In this document: one piece after another, positions 12,553 to 25,700 of the stretch
How the letters are laid out: the number at the start of each line of letters is the position of its first letter
Position numbering within the stretch: position 1 is the first letter of the stretch
Assembly: GCA_032622095.1 (NCBI GenBank)
Contig: CP136068.1
Span: forward strand, 62,520,025 to 62,584,024
Source of the DNA: Siphonodentalium dalli
Lineage: Eukaryota > Mollusca > Scaphopoda > Gadilida > Siphonodentaliidae
Reading direction: 5' to 3'
DNA length: 64,000 nt
The notes under the pieces: generated by a model
What the model saw: the letters and a program-made list of their open reading frames with translations, nothing else
Databases searched by the model: none
Told to the model about the DNA's origin: nothing
Position numbers and translations under genes: made by a program

Positions 12553-15028
12553 GAGTTGCTGACTGTCCACTCTTATATCAGTTCCTGCCTGTCCACTCTT
12601 ATATGAGTTCATCCATGTCCACTCTTATATGAGTTGCTGTCTGTACACTCTTATATGAGTTCCTCCCTGTCAACTCTTATGAGTTGCTGACTGTCCACTC
12701 TTATATGAGTTCCCCTGTCCACTCTTATATGAGTTCCTCATTTCCACTCTTATAGGAGTTCCTCCCAGTCCACTCTTATATGAGTTGCTGCCTGTACACT
12801 ATTATATGAGTCCAAGCCTGTCCACTCTTATATGAATTCCTGCATGTCCACTCTTATATGAGTTCTTCCCTGTCCACTCTTATATGAGTTCCTCCCTGTC
12901 AACTCTTATGAGTTTCTCCCTGTACACTGCTATATGAGTTCCTGCCTGTCCACTCTTATATGAGTTCCTGCCTGTCCACTCTTATATGAGTTCCTGCCTG
13001 TCCACTCTTATATGGGTTCCTCCCTGTCCACTATTATATGAGTTCCTCCCTGTCCACTCTTATATGAGTTCCTCCCTGTCCACTCTTATATGAGTTCCTC
13101 CCTGTCCACTCTTATATTAGTTCCTCCCTGTCCACTCTTATATTAGTTCCTCCCTGTACACTCATATATTAGTTCCTCCCTGTCCTCTCTTATATGAGTT
13201 CCTCCCTGTCCACTCTTATATGAGTTGCTGCCTGTCCACTCGTATATGAGTTCCTCCATGTCCACTCTTATGAGTTCCTCCCTGTCCACTCTTATATGAG
13301 TTCCTGCCTGTCCACTCTTATGAGTTCCAGCCTGTCCACTCTTATATGAGTTCCTCATTTCCACTCTTATATGAGTTCCTCCCAGTCCACTCTTATATGA
13401 GTTGCTGCCTGTCCACTATTATATGAGTCCCAGCCTGTCCACTCTTATATGAATTCCTGCATGTCCACTCTTATATGAGTTCTTCCCTGTCCACTCTTAT
13501 ATGAGTTCCTCCCTGTCAACTCTTATGAGTTCCTCCCTGTACACTGCTATATGAGTTCCTGCCTGTCCACTCTTATATGAGTTCCTGCCTGTCCACTCGT
13601 ATATGAGTTCCTGCCTGTCCACTCTTATATGGGTTCCTCCCTGTCCACTCTTATATGAGTTCCTCCCTGTCCACTCTTATATGAGTTCCTCCCTGTCCAC
13701 TCTTATGAGTTCCTCCCTGTTCACTCTAATATGAGTTCCTCCCTGTCCATCTTATATGAGTTCCTCCCTGTCCACTCTAATATGAGTTCCTCCCTGTCCA
13801 CTCTAATATGAGTTCCTGCATGTCCACTCGCATATGAGTTCCTCCCTGTTCACTCTTATATGAGTTCCTGCCTGTCCACTCTTATATGAGTTCCTCTCTG
13901 TCCACTCTTATATGAGTTCCTCCCTGTCCACTCTTATATGAGTTCCTCCCTGTCCACTCTTATATGAGTTCCTGCGTGTCCACTCTTATATGAGTTCCTG
14001 CGTGTCCACTCTTATATGAGTTGCTCCCTGTCCACTCTTATATGAGTTGCTCCCTGTCCACTCTTTTATGAGTTGCTCCCTGTCCACTCTTTTATAAGTT
14101 GCTCCCTGTCCACTCTTTTATGAGTTGCTCCCTGTCCACTCTTATATGAGTTGCTCACTGTCCACTCTTATATGAGTTCCTGCCTGTCCACTCTGATATG
14201 AGTTCCTCCCTGTCCACTAGTATATTAGTTGCTGCCTGCCACTAGTATATGAGTTCATCCATGTCCACTCTTATATGAGTTGCTGTCTTTCCACTCTTAT
14301 ATGAGTTGCTGTCTGTCCACTCTTATATGAGTTGCTGCATGTCCACTCTTATATGAATTCATCCTTGTCCACTCTTATATTAGTTCCTCCCTGTCCACAC
14401 TTATATAAGTTCCTCACAGTCCACTATTATATGAGTTCCTCATTGTCCACTCTTATATGAGTCCCTCATTGTCCACTCTTATATGAGTTGCTGCCTGTCC
14501 ACTCGTATATGAGTTCCTCCCTGTCCACTCTTGTGAGTTCCTCATTGTCCACTCGTATATGAGTTGCTGCCTGTCCCCTATTATATGAGTTCCAGTCTGT
14601 CCACTCTTATATGAGTTCCTCATTTTCCACTCTTATATGAGTTCCTCATTTTCCACTCTTATATGAGTTCATCCCAGTCCACTCTTATATGAGTTGCTGC
14701 CTGTCCACCATTATATGAGTCCCAGCCTGTCCACTTTTATATGAGTTCCTGCATGTTCACTCTTATATGAGTTCTTCCCTGTCCGCTCTTATATGAGTTC
14801 CTCCCTGTCCACTCTTATATGAGTAGCTGCCTGTCCACTCTTATATGAGTTGCTGCCTGTCCACTCTTATGAGTTGCTGCCTGTCCACTCTTATATAAGT
14901 TCCTCCCTGTCCACTCTTATATTAGTTCCTCCCTGCCCACTCTTATATTAGTTCCTCCCTGTCCTCTCTAATATGAGTTCCTCCCTGTCCATTCTTATAG
15001 GAGTTGCTGCCTGTCCACTCTTATGTAT

Positions 15029-15124
15029 GAGTTGCTGCCTGTCCACTCTTATGAGTTGCTGCCTGTCCACTCTTATGAGTTGCTGCCTGTCCACTCTTAT
15101 GAGTTGCTGCCTGTCCACTCTTAT
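15029..15124. repeat. Homogeneous run of four 24-bp units
   Basis: Counterpart of the run at 12433 in the next HOR copy, with the same GTATGAG entry joint at 15025 and one unit fewer. It demonstrates copy-number change at the 24-bp level between paralogous HOR copies. Confidence 0.93.
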
Positions 15125-16010
15125 GAGTTGCTGACTGTCCACTCTTATATCAGTTCCTGCCTGTCCACTCTTATATCAGTTCCTGCCTGTCCACTCTTAT
15201 ATGAGTTCATCCATGTCCACTCTTATATGAGTTGCTGTCTGTACACTCTTATATGAGTTCCTCCCTGTCAACTCTTATGAGTTGCTGACTGTCCACTCTT
15301 ATATGAGTTCCCCTGTCCACTCTTATATGAGTTCCTCATTTCCACTCTTATAGGAGTTCCTCCCAGTCCACTCTTATATGAGTTGCTGCCTGTACACTAT
15401 TATATGAGTCCAAGCCTGTCCACTCTTATATGAATTCCTGCATGTCCACTCTTATATGAGTTCTTCCCTGTCCACTCTTATATGAGTTCCTCCCTGTCAA
15501 CTCTTATGAGTTCCTCCCTGTACACTGCTATATGAGTTCCTCCCTGTCCACTCTTATATGAGTTCCTGCCTGTCCACTCTTATATGAGTTCCTGCCTGTC
15601 CACTCTTATATGGGTTCCTCCCTGTCCACTATTATATGAGTTCCTCCCTGTCCACTCTTATATGAGTTCCTCCCTGTCCACTCTTATATGAGTTCCTCCC
15701 TGTCCACTCTTATATTAGTTCCTCCCTGTCCACTCTTATATTAGTTCCTCCCTGTACACTCATATATTAGTTCCTCCCTGTCCTCTCTTATATGAGTTCC
15801 TCCCTGTCCACTCTTATATGAGTTGCTGCCTGTGCACTCGTATATGAGTTCCTCCATGTCCACTCTTATGAGTTCCTCCCTGTCCACTCTTATATGAGTT
15901 CCTGCCTGCCCACTCTTATGAGTTCCAGCCTGTCCACTCTTATATGAGTTCCTCATTTCCACTCTTATATGAGTTCCTCCCAGTCCACTCTTATATGAGT
16001 TGCTGCCTGT

Positions 16011-18889
16011 CCACTATTATATGAGTCCCAGCCTGTCCACTCTTATATGAATTCCTGCATGTCCACTCTTATATGAGTTCTTCCCTGTCCACTCTTATAT
16101 GAGTTCCTCCCTGTCAACTCTTATGAGTTCCTCCCTGTACACTGCTATATGAGTTCCTGCCTGTCCACTCTTATATGAGTTCCTGCCTGTCCACTCTTTT
16201 ATGAGTTCCTGCCTGTCCACTCTTATATGGGTTCCTCCCTGTCCACTCTTATATGAGTTCCTCCCTGTCCACTCTTATATGAGTTCCTCCCTGTCCACTC
16301 TTTTATGAGTTCCTCCCTGTCCACTCTTATATGAGTTCCTCCCTGTCCACTCTTATATTAGTTCCTCCCTGTACACTCACATATTAGTTTCTCCATGTCC
16401 TCACTTATATGAGTTCCCCCCTGCCCACTCTTATATGAGTTGCTGCCTGTCCACTCTTATATGAGTTCCTGCCTGTCCACTCTTATATGAGTTCCTGCCT
16501 GTCCACTATTATGAGTTCCTCCATGTCTACTCTTATGAGTACCTCCCTGTCCACTCTTATGAGTTCCTCCCTGTCCACTCTTATATGCGTTCCTGCCTGT
16601 CCACTCTTATATGAGTTCCAGCCTATCCACTCTTATATGAGTTCCTGCCTGTCCACTCTTATATGAGTTCCTCCCTGTCCACTCAAATATGAGTTCCTAC
16701 CTGACCACTCTTATATGTGTTCCTGCCTGTCCACTCTTATATGAGTTCCTCCCAGTCCACTCTTATTAGTTCCTACCTGTCCACTCTTATATAAGTTCCT
16801 CCCTGACCACTCTTATATGAGTTCCTGCCTGTCCACTCTTATATGAGTTCCCCCTGTCTACTCTTATGAGTTCCTCCCTGTCCACTCTTATATGAGTTCC
16901 CCTGTCCACTCTTATATGAGTTCCTCCCTGTCCAATCTTATATGAGTTGCTGCCTGCCACTCTTATATGAGTTCATCCATGTCCACTCTTATATGAGTTG
17001 ATGTCTGTCCACTCTTATATGAGTTCCTCCCTGTCCACTCTTATGAGTTGCTGACTGTCCACTCTTATATGAGTTCCTCCTTGTCCACTCTTATATGAGT
17101 TCCTCCCTGTCAACTCAAATATGAGTTCCTCCCTGACCACTCTTATATGTGTTCCTGCCTGGCACTCTTATATGAGTTCCTCCCAGTCCACTCTTATGAG
17201 TTCCTCCTTGTCCACTCTTATATGAGTTTCTCCATGTCCACTCTTATATGAGTTCCTCCCTTACCACTCTTATATGAGTTCCTGCCTGTCCACTCTTATA
17301 TGAGTTCCCCCTGTCTACGCTTATGAGTTCCTCCCTGTCCACTCTTATATGAGTTCCCCTGTCCACTCTTATATGAGTTCCTCATTGTCCACTCTTATAT
17401 GAGTTCCTCCCAGTCCACTCTTATATGAGTTGCTGCCTGTCCACTAGTATATGAGTCCTAGCCTGTCCACTCTTATATGAATTCCTGCATGTCCACTCTT
17501 ATATGAGTTCTTCCCTGTCCACTCTTATATGAGTTCCTCCCTGTCAACTCTTATGAGTTCCTCCCTGTACACTTCTATATGAGTTCCTGCCTGTCCACTC
17601 TTATATGAGTTCCTGCCTGTCCACTCTTATATGAGTTCCTGCCTGTCCACTCTTATATGAGTTCCTCCCTGTCCACTCTTATATGAGTTCCTCCCTGTCC
17701 ACTCTTATATGAGTTCCTCACTGTCCACTCTTATATGAGTTCCTCCCTGTCCACTCTTATATTAGTTCCTCCCTGTACACTCATATATTAGTTCCTCCCT
17801 GTCCTCTCTTATATGAGTTCCTCCCTGTCCACTCTTATATGAGTTGCTGCCTGTCCACTCGTATATGAGTTCCAGCCTGTCCCCTCTTATGAGTTCCTCC
17901 ATGTCCACTCTTATGAGTTCCTCCCTGTCCACTCTTATATGAGTTCCTGCCTGTCCACTCTTATGGGTTCCAGCCTGTCCACTCTTATATGAGTTCCTCA
18001 TTTCCACTCTTATACGAGTTCCTCCCAGTCCACTCTTATATCAGTTGCTGCCTGTCCACTATTATATGAGTCCCAGCCTGTCCACTCTTATATGAATTCC
18101 TGCATGTCCACTCTTATACGAGTTCTTCCCTGTCCACTCTTATATGAGTTCCTCCCTGTCAACTCTTATGAGTTCCTCCCTGTACACTGCTATATGAGTT
18201 CCTGCCTGTCCACTCTTATATAAGTTCCTGCCTGTCCACTCTTATGTGAGTTCCAGCCTGTCCACTCTTATATGAGTTCCTGCCTGTCCACTCTTATATG
18301 AGTTCCTCCCTGTCCACTTTATATGAGTTCCTCCCTGTCCACTCTTATATGAGTTCCTGCCTGTCCACTCTTATATGAGTTCCCCCTTGTCCACTCTTAT
18401 ATGAGTTGCTCCCTGTCCATTCTTTTATGAGTTTCTCCCTGTCCACTCAAATATGAGTTCCTCCCTGACCACACTTATATGTGTTCCTGCCTGTCTACTC
18501 TTATATGAATTCCTGCATGTCCACTCTTATATGAGTTCTTCCCTGGCCACTCTCATATGAGTTCCTCCCTGTCAACTCTAATGAGTTCCTCCCTGTACAC
18601 TGCTATATGAGTTCCTGTCTGTCCACTCTTATATGAGTTCCTGCCTGTCCACTCTTATATGAGTTCCTGCCTGTCCACTCTTATATGGGTTCCTCCCTGT
18701 CCACTCTTATATGAGTTCCTCCCTGTCCACTCTTATATGAGTTCCTCCCTGTCCACTCTTATATGAGTTCCTCCCTGTCCACTGTTATATGAGTTCCTCC
18801 CTGTCCACTCTTATATTAGTTCCTCCCTGTACACTCATATATTAGTTCCTCTATGTCCTCTCTTATATGAGTTCCTCCCTGTCCACTCT
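16011..18889. repeat. Family B block, partial third HOR copy and variants
   Basis: The block begins as a third copy of the 10947/13413 module, then departs near 16.4 kb into CCAGCC, CTCAAATATG and TTGATGTCTG units. The module that ends the previous HOR (TTAG unit, CTCATTTCC) recurs at about 17.76-18.01 kb. There it is 24 bp longer than at 15.74-15.96 kb because one extra CCAGCC unit with a 24-bp joint is present. No gene or unique sequence is visible. Confidence 0.8.
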
Positions 18890-19124
18890 TATATGAGTTG
18901 CTGCCTGTCCACTCGTATATGAGTTCCAGCCTGTCCACTCTTATGAGTTCCTCCATGTCCACTCTTATGAATTCCTCCCTGTCCACTCTTATATGAGTTC
19001 CTGCCTGTCCACTCTTATGAGTTCCAGCCTGTCCACTCTTATGAGTTCCAGCCTGTCCACTCTTATATGAGTTCCAGCCTGTCCACTCTTATATGAGTTC
19101 CTCCCTGTCCACTCTTATATTAGT

Positions 19125-19300
19125 TCCTCCCTGTCCACTCTTATATTAGTTCCTCCATGTCCACTCTTATATTAGTTCCTCCCTGTCCACTCTTATATTA
19201 GTTCCTCCCTGTCCACTCTTATATTAGTTCCTCCCTGTCCACTCTTATATTAGTTCCTCCATGTACACTCATATATTAGTTCCTCCCTGTTCTCTCTTAT
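19125..19300. repeat. TTAG-type monomer run with end cap (example)
   Basis: Seven consecutive units have TATATTAG instead of TATATGAG at the joint. The last two form a fixed cap, CCATGTACACTC then ATATATTAG followed by TCTCTC. Equivalent runs occur near 1.39, 9.29, 21.03, 29.78, 33.01, 36.39, 37.80, 40.73, 43.49, 46.54, 49.36, 50.61, 59.51 and 63.29 kb. Their length varies while the cap stays constant. Confidence 0.88.
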
Positions 19301-19617
19301 GAGTTCCTCCCTGTCCACTATTATATGAGTTGCTGCCTGTCCACTCGTATATGAGTTCCAGCCTGTCCAATCGTATATGAGTTCCAGCCTGTCCACTCTT
19401 ATATGAGTTCCTGCCTGTCCACTCTTATATGAGTTCCTGACTGTCCACTCTTGTGAGTTCCTCCATGTCCACTCTTATGAGTTCCTCCCTGTCCACTCTT
19501 ATATGAATTCCTGCCTGTCCACTCTTATATGAGTTCCAGCCTGTCCACTCTTGTATGAGTTCCTGCCTGTCCACTCTTATATGAGTTCCTCCCTGTCCAC
19601 TTTATATGAGTTCCTCC

Positions 19618-19640
19618 CTGTCCACTCTTTCCTGCCTGTC
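19618..19640. repeat. Truncated 18-bp monomer (8-bp deletion), copy 1
   Basis: CCACTCTT is joined directly to TCCTGCC, losing ATATGAGT from the usual joint. The same lesion occurs at 21539, so it predates the 1.9-kb duplication and serves as a lineage marker. Confidence 0.9.
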
Positions 19641-21527
19641 CACTCTTATATGAGTTCCCCCTTGTCCACTCTTATATGAGTTGCTCCCTGTCCATTCTTT
19701 TATGAGTTTCTCCCTGTCCACTCAAATATGAGTTCCTCCCTGACCACTCTTATATGTGTTCCTGCCTGTCCACTCTTATATGAGTTCGTCCCAGTCCACT
19801 CTTATGAGTTCCTCCCTGTCCACTCTTATATGAGTTTCTCCATGTCCACTCTTATATGAGTTCCTCCCTGACCACTCTTATATGAGTTCCTGCCTGTCCA
19901 CTCTTATATGAGTTCCCCCTGTCTACTCTTATGAGTTCCTCCCTGTCCACTCTTATATGAGTTCCCCCTGTCCACTCTTATATGAGTTCCTCCATGTCCA
20001 CTCTTATATGAGTTCCTCCATGTCCACCCTTATATGAGTTCCTCCCTGTCCAATCGTATATGCGTTGCTGCCTGCCACTCTTATATGAGTTCATCCATGT
20101 CCACTCTTATATGAGTTGATGTCTGTCCACTCTTATATGAGTTCCTCCCTGTCCACTCTTATGAGTTGCTGACTGTCCACTCTTATATGAGTTCCTCCTT
20201 GTCCACTCTTATATGAGTTCCTCCCTGTCAACTCAAATATGAGTTCCTCCCTGACCTCTCTTATATGTGTTCCTGCCTGTCCACTCTTATATGAGTTCCT
20301 CCCAGTCCACTCTTATGAGTTCCTCCCTGTCCACTCTTATATGAGTTTCTCCATGTCCACTCTTATATGAGTTCCTCCCTGACCACTCTTATATGAGTTC
20401 CTGCCTGTCCACTCTTATATGAGTTTCCCCTGTCTACTCTTATGAGTTCCTCCCTGTCCACTCTTATATGAGTTCCCCTGTCTACTCTTATATGAGTTCC
20501 TCATTTCCACTCTTATATGAGTTCCTCCCAGTCCACTCTTATATGAGTTGCTGCCTGTCCACTATTATATGAGTCCCAGCCTGTCCACTCTTATATGAAT
20601 TCCTGCATGTCCACTCTTATATGAGTTCTTCCCTGTCCACTCTTATATGAGTTCCTCCCTGTCAACTCTTATGAGTTCCTCCCTGTACACTGCTATATGA
20701 GTTCCTGCCTGCCCACTCTTATATGAGTTCCTGCCTGTCCACGCTTATATGAGTTCCTGCCTGTCCACTCTTATATTAGTTCCTCCCTGTACACTCATAT
20801 ATTAGTTCCTCCCTGTCCACTCTTATATGAGTTGCTGCCTGTCCACTCGTATATGAGTTCCAGCCTGTCCAATCTTATGAGTTCCTCCCTGTCAACTCTT
20901 ATATGAGTTCCTGCCTGTCCACTCTTATGAGTTCCAGCCTGTCCACTCTTATGAGTTCCAGCCTGTTCACTCTTATATGAGTTCCAGCCTGTCCACCCTT
21001 ATATGAGTTCCTCCCTGTCCACTCTTATATTAGTTCCTCCCTGTTCACTCTTATATTAGTTCCTCCATGTCCACTCTTATATTAGTTCCTCCCTGTCCAC
21101 TGTTATATTAGTACCTCCCTGTCCACTCTTATATTAGTTCCTCCCTGTCCACTCTTATATTAGTTCCTCCATGTACACTCATATATTAGTTCCTCCCTGT
21201 CCTCTCTTATGAGTTCCTCCCTGTCCACTATTATATGAGTTGCTGCCTGTCCACTCGTATATGAGTTCCAGCCTGTCCAATAGTATATGAGTTCCAGCCT
21301 GTCCACTCTTATATGAGTTCCTGCCTGTCCACTCTTATATGAGTTCCTGCCTGTCCACTCTTGTGAGTTCCTCCATGTCCACTCTTATGAGTTCCTCCCT
21401 GTCCACTCTTATATGAGTTCCTGCCTGTCCACTCTTATATGAGTTCCAGCCTGTCCACTCTTGTATGAGTTCCTGCCTGTCCACTCTTATATGAGTTCCT
21501 CCCTGTCCACTTTATATGAGTTCCTCC

Positions 21528-21550
21528 CTGTCCACTCTTTCCTGCCTGTC
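21528..21550. repeat. Truncated 18-bp monomer (8-bp deletion), copy 2
   Basis: Same 8-bp joint deletion as at 19629, 1910 bp downstream, with identical flanking units. Confidence 0.9.
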
Positions 21551-22700
21551 CACTCTTATATGAGTTCCCCCTTGTCCACTCTTATATGAGTTGCTCCCTG
21601 TCCATTCTTTTATGAGTTTCTCCCTGTCCACTCAAATATGAGTTCCTCCCTGACCACTCTTATATGTGTTCCTGCCTGTCCACTCTTATATGAGTTCATC
21701 CCAGTCCACTCTTATGAGTTCCTCCCTGTCCACTCTTATATGAGTTTCTCCATGTCCACTCTTATATGAGTTCCTGCCTGTCCACTCTTATATGAGTTCC
21801 CCCTGTCTACTCTTATGAGTTCCTCCCTGTCCACTCTTATATGAGATCCCCCTGTCCACTCTTATATGAGTTCCTCCATGTCCACTCTTATATGAGTTCC
21901 TCCATGTCCACCCTTATATGAGTTCCTCCCTGTCCAATCGTATATGCGTTGCTGCCTGCCACTCTTATATGAGTTCACCCATGTCCACTCTTATATGAGT
22001 TGATGTCTGTCCACTCTTATATGAGTTCCTCCCTGTCCACTCTTATGAGTTGCTGACTGTCCACTCTTATATGAGTTCCTCCTTGTCCACTCTTATATGA
22101 GTTCCTCCCTGTCAACTCAAATATGAGTTCCTCCCTGACCTCTCTTATATGTGTTCCTGCCTGTCCACTCTTATATGAGTTCCTCCCAGTCCACTCTTAT
22201 GAGTTCCTCCCTGTCCACTCTTATATGAGTTTCTCCATGTCCACTCTTATATGAGTTCCTCCCTGACCACTCTTATATGAGTTCCTGCCTGTCCACTCTT
22301 ATATGAGTTTCCCCTGTCTACTCTTATGAGTTCCTCCCTGTCCACTCTTATATGAGTTCCCCTGTCTACTCTTATATGAGTTCCTCATTTCCACTCTTAT
22401 ATGAGTTCCTCCCAGTCCACTCTTATATGAGTTGCTGCCTGTCCACTATTATATGAGTCCCAGCCTGTCCACTCTTATATGAATTCCTGCATGTCCACTC
22501 TTATATGAATTCTTCCCTGTCCACTCTTATATGAGTTCCTCCCTGTCAACTCTTATGAGTTCCTCCCTGTACACTGCTATATGAGTTCCATCCTGTCCAC
22601 TCTTATATGAGTTCCTGCCTGTCCACTCTTATATGAGTTCCTGCCTGTCCACTCTTATATTAGTTCCTCCCTGTACACTCATATATTAGTTCCTCCCTGT

Positions 22701-25700
22701 CCACTCTTATATGAGTTGCTGCCTGTCCACTCGTATATGAGTTCCAGCCTGTCCACTCTTATGAGTTCCTCCCTGTCAACTCTTATATGAGTTCCTGCCT
22801 GTCCACTCTTATGAGTTCCAGCCTGTCCACTCTTATGAGTTCCAGCCTGTCCACTCTTATATGAGTTCCTCCCTGTCCACTCTTATGAGTTCCAGCCTGT
22901 CCACACTTATGAGTTCCTCCATGTCCACTCTTATGAGTACCTCCCTGTCCACTCTTATGAGTTCCTCCCTGTCCACTCTTATATGAGTTCCTGCCTGTCC
23001 ACTCTTATGAGTTCCAGCCTGTCCACTCTTATATGAGTTCCTGCCTGTCCACTCTTATATGAGTTCCTCCCTGTCCACTTTATATGAGTTCCTCCCTGTC
23101 CACTCTTATATGAGTTCCTGCCTGTCCACTCTTATATGAGTTCCTCCCTGTCCACTTTATATGAGTTCCTCCCTGTCCACTATTATATGAGTTGCTGCCT
23201 GTCCACTCGTATATGAGTTCCAGCCTGTCCACTCGTATATGAGTTCCAGCCTGTCCACTCTTATATGAGTTCCTGCCTGTCCACTCTTATATGAGTTCCT
23301 GCCTGTCCACACTTATGAGTTCCTCCATGTCCACTCTTATGAGTACCTCCCTGTCCACTCTTATGAGTTCCTCCCTGTCCACTCTTATATGAGTTCCTGC
23401 CTGTCCACTCTTATATGAGTTCCAGCCTGTCCACTCTTATATGAGTTCCTGCCTGTCCACTCTTATATGAGTTCCTCCCTGTCCACTTTTTATGAGTTCC
23501 TCCCTGTCCACTCTTATATGAGTTCCTGCCTGTCCACTCTTATATGAGTTCCTGCCTGTCCACTTTATATGAGTTCCTCCCTGTCCACTCTTATATGAGT
23601 TCCTGCCTGTCCACTCTTATATGAGTTCCCCCTTGTCCACTCATATACGAGTTGCTCCCTGTCCATTCTTTTATGAGTTTCTCCCTGTCCACTCAAATAT
23701 GAGTTCCTCCCTGACCACTCTTATATGTGTTCCTGCCTGTCCACTCTTATATGAGTTCCTCCCAGTCCACTCTTATGAGTTCCTCCCTGTCCACTCTTAT
23801 ATGAGTTTCTCCATGTCCACTCTTATATGAGTTCCTCCCTGACCACTCTTATATGAGTTCCTGCCTGTCCACTCTTATATGAGTTCCCCCTGTCTACTCT
23901 TATGAGTTCCTCCCTGTCCATTCTTATATGAGTTCCCCCTGTCCACTCTTATATGAGTTCCTCCCTGTCCACTCTAATATGAGTTGCTCCCTGTCCACTC
24001 TTATATGTGTTCCTGCCTGTCCACTCTTATACGAGTTCCTCCCAGTCCACTCTTATATGAGTTCCTCCCAGTCCACTCTTATATGAGTTCCTCCCTGTCC
24101 ACTCTTATATGAGTTTCTCCATGTCCACTCTTATATGAGTTCCTCCCGGTACACTCTTATATGAGTTCCTGCCTGTCCACTCTTATATGGGTTCACCCTG
24201 TCTACTCTTATGAGTTCCTCCCTGTCCACTCATATATGAGTTCCCACTGTCCACTCTTATATGAGTTCCTCCATGTCCAGTCTTATATGAGTTCCTCCCT
24301 GTCCACTCTTATATGAGTTGCTGCCTGCCACTCTTATATGAGTTCATCCATGTCCACTCTTATATGAGTTGATGTCTGTCCACTCTTATATGAGTTCCTC
24401 CCTGTCCACTCTTATATGAGTTCCTCCCTGTCCACTCTTATATGAGTTCCTCCCTGTCCACTCTTATATGAGTTCCTGCGTGTCCACTCTTATATGAGTT
24501 GCTCCCTTTCCACTCTTATATGAGTTGCTCCCTGTCCACTCTTTTATGAGTTGCTCCCAGTCCACTCTTTTATGAGTTGCTCCCTGTCCACTCTTTTATG
24601 AGTTGCTCCCTGTCCACTCTTATATGAGTTGCTGACTGTCCACTCTTATATGAGTTCCTGCCTGTCCACTCTTATATGAGTTCCTCTCTGTCCACTAGTA
24701 TATGAGTTGCTGCCTGCCACAAGTATATGAGTTCATCCATGTCCACTCTTATATGAGTTGCTGTCTGTCCACTCTTATATGAGTTCCTCCCTGTCCACTC
24801 TTATATGAGTTGCTGCATGTCCACTCTTATATGAATTCATCCTTGTCCACTCTTATATGAGTTCCTCACAGTCCATTCTTATATGAGTTCCTCATTGTCC
24901 ACTCTTATATGAGTCCCTCATTGTCCACTCTTATATGAGTTCCTCCCAGTCCACTCTTATATGAGTTGTTGCCTGTCCACTATTATATGAGTCCCAGCAT
25001 GTCCACTCTTATATAAGTTCTTCCCAGTCCACTGTTATATGAGTTCCTCCCTGTCCACTCTTATATGAGTTCCTCCCTGTCCACTCTTATGAGTTCCTCC
25101 CTGTCCTCTCTAATATGAGTTGCTGACTGTCCACTCTTATATGAGTTCCTGCCTGTCCACTCTTATATGAGTTCCTCCCTGTCCATTAGTATATGAGTTG
25201 TTGCCTGCCACTAGTATATGAGTTCATCCATGTCCACTCTTATATGAGTTGCTGTCTGTCCACTCTTATATGAGCTCCTCCCTGTCCACTCTTATATGAG
25301 TTGCTGACTGTCCACTCTTATATGAATTCCTCCTTGTCCACTCTTATATGAGTTCCTCCTTGTCCACTCTTATATGAGTTCCTCATTGTCCACTCTTATA
25401 TGAGTCCCTCATTGTCCACTCTTATATGAGTTGCTGCCTGTCCACTATTATATGAGTTCCAGTCTGTCCACTCTTATATGAGTTCCTCATTTTCCACTCT
25501 TATATGAGTTCCTCCCAGTCCACTCTTATATGAGTTGTTGCCTGTCCACTATTATATGAGTCCCAGCCTGTCCACTCTTATATGAATTCCTGCATGTCCA
25601 CTCTTATATGAGTTCTTCCCTGTCCACTGTTATATGAGTGCCTCCCTGTCCACTCTTATTTGAGATCCTCCCTGTCCACTCTTATATGAGTTCCAGCCTG

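Larger units (their letters stand above)
10947..16010. repeat. Family B higher-order repeat, offset 2466 rising to 2598 bp
   Basis: The start marker CCACTATTATATGAGTCCC lies at 10947, 13413 and 16011. Within the two copies the offset grows stepwise. The CAACTC unit is at 11051/13517 (2466). After the TTGCTCCC stretch the second copy has six more 26-bp units (+156), then one TTGCTGCC unit fewer, giving 2596 at the GTATGAG joint (12429/15025). One fewer 24-bp unit and one extra TATATCAG unit then give 2598. These whole-unit steps account for every base of the change. Confidence 0.9.
18890..22700. repeat. Family B tandem duplication, offset about 1.9 kb
   Basis: The two copies share rare markers. 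GCCTGTCCAATNG units lie at 19361/21271 (offset 1910), an 8-bp deletion at 19629/21539 (offset 1910), and CAACTCAAATATG near 20228/22112 (offset 1884, one 26-bp unit less). The copies start at the GTTGCTGCC unit with CTCGTATATG followed by CCAGCC (about 18890 and 20827). Copy 2 lacks one TGACCACTC unit near 21770 that copy 1 has near 19865. Confidence 0.87.

Noticed and set aside
12352-12612. Longest open frame, 86 codons on the minus strand, with repeated RVDRQQLI peptides (shorter relative at 14948-15142).
   Set aside because: It is a translation of the 24-bp unit run, which keeps frame because 24 is divisible by three. Its length tracks the number of 24-bp units, there is no conserved non-repeat part, and the same DNA is open on the plus strand as well.
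13143-18007. Family of minus-strand frames of 73-81 codons at 13143, 15741, 17762 and 26202 starting MEMRNSYKSGQ.
   Set aside because: These are HOR copies of one stretch in which the joint stop (TAA) is changed by CTCGTAT or lost in 24-bp joints. Length differs by one 8-codon unit, as expected from repeat copy number. No promoter, splice or domain support.
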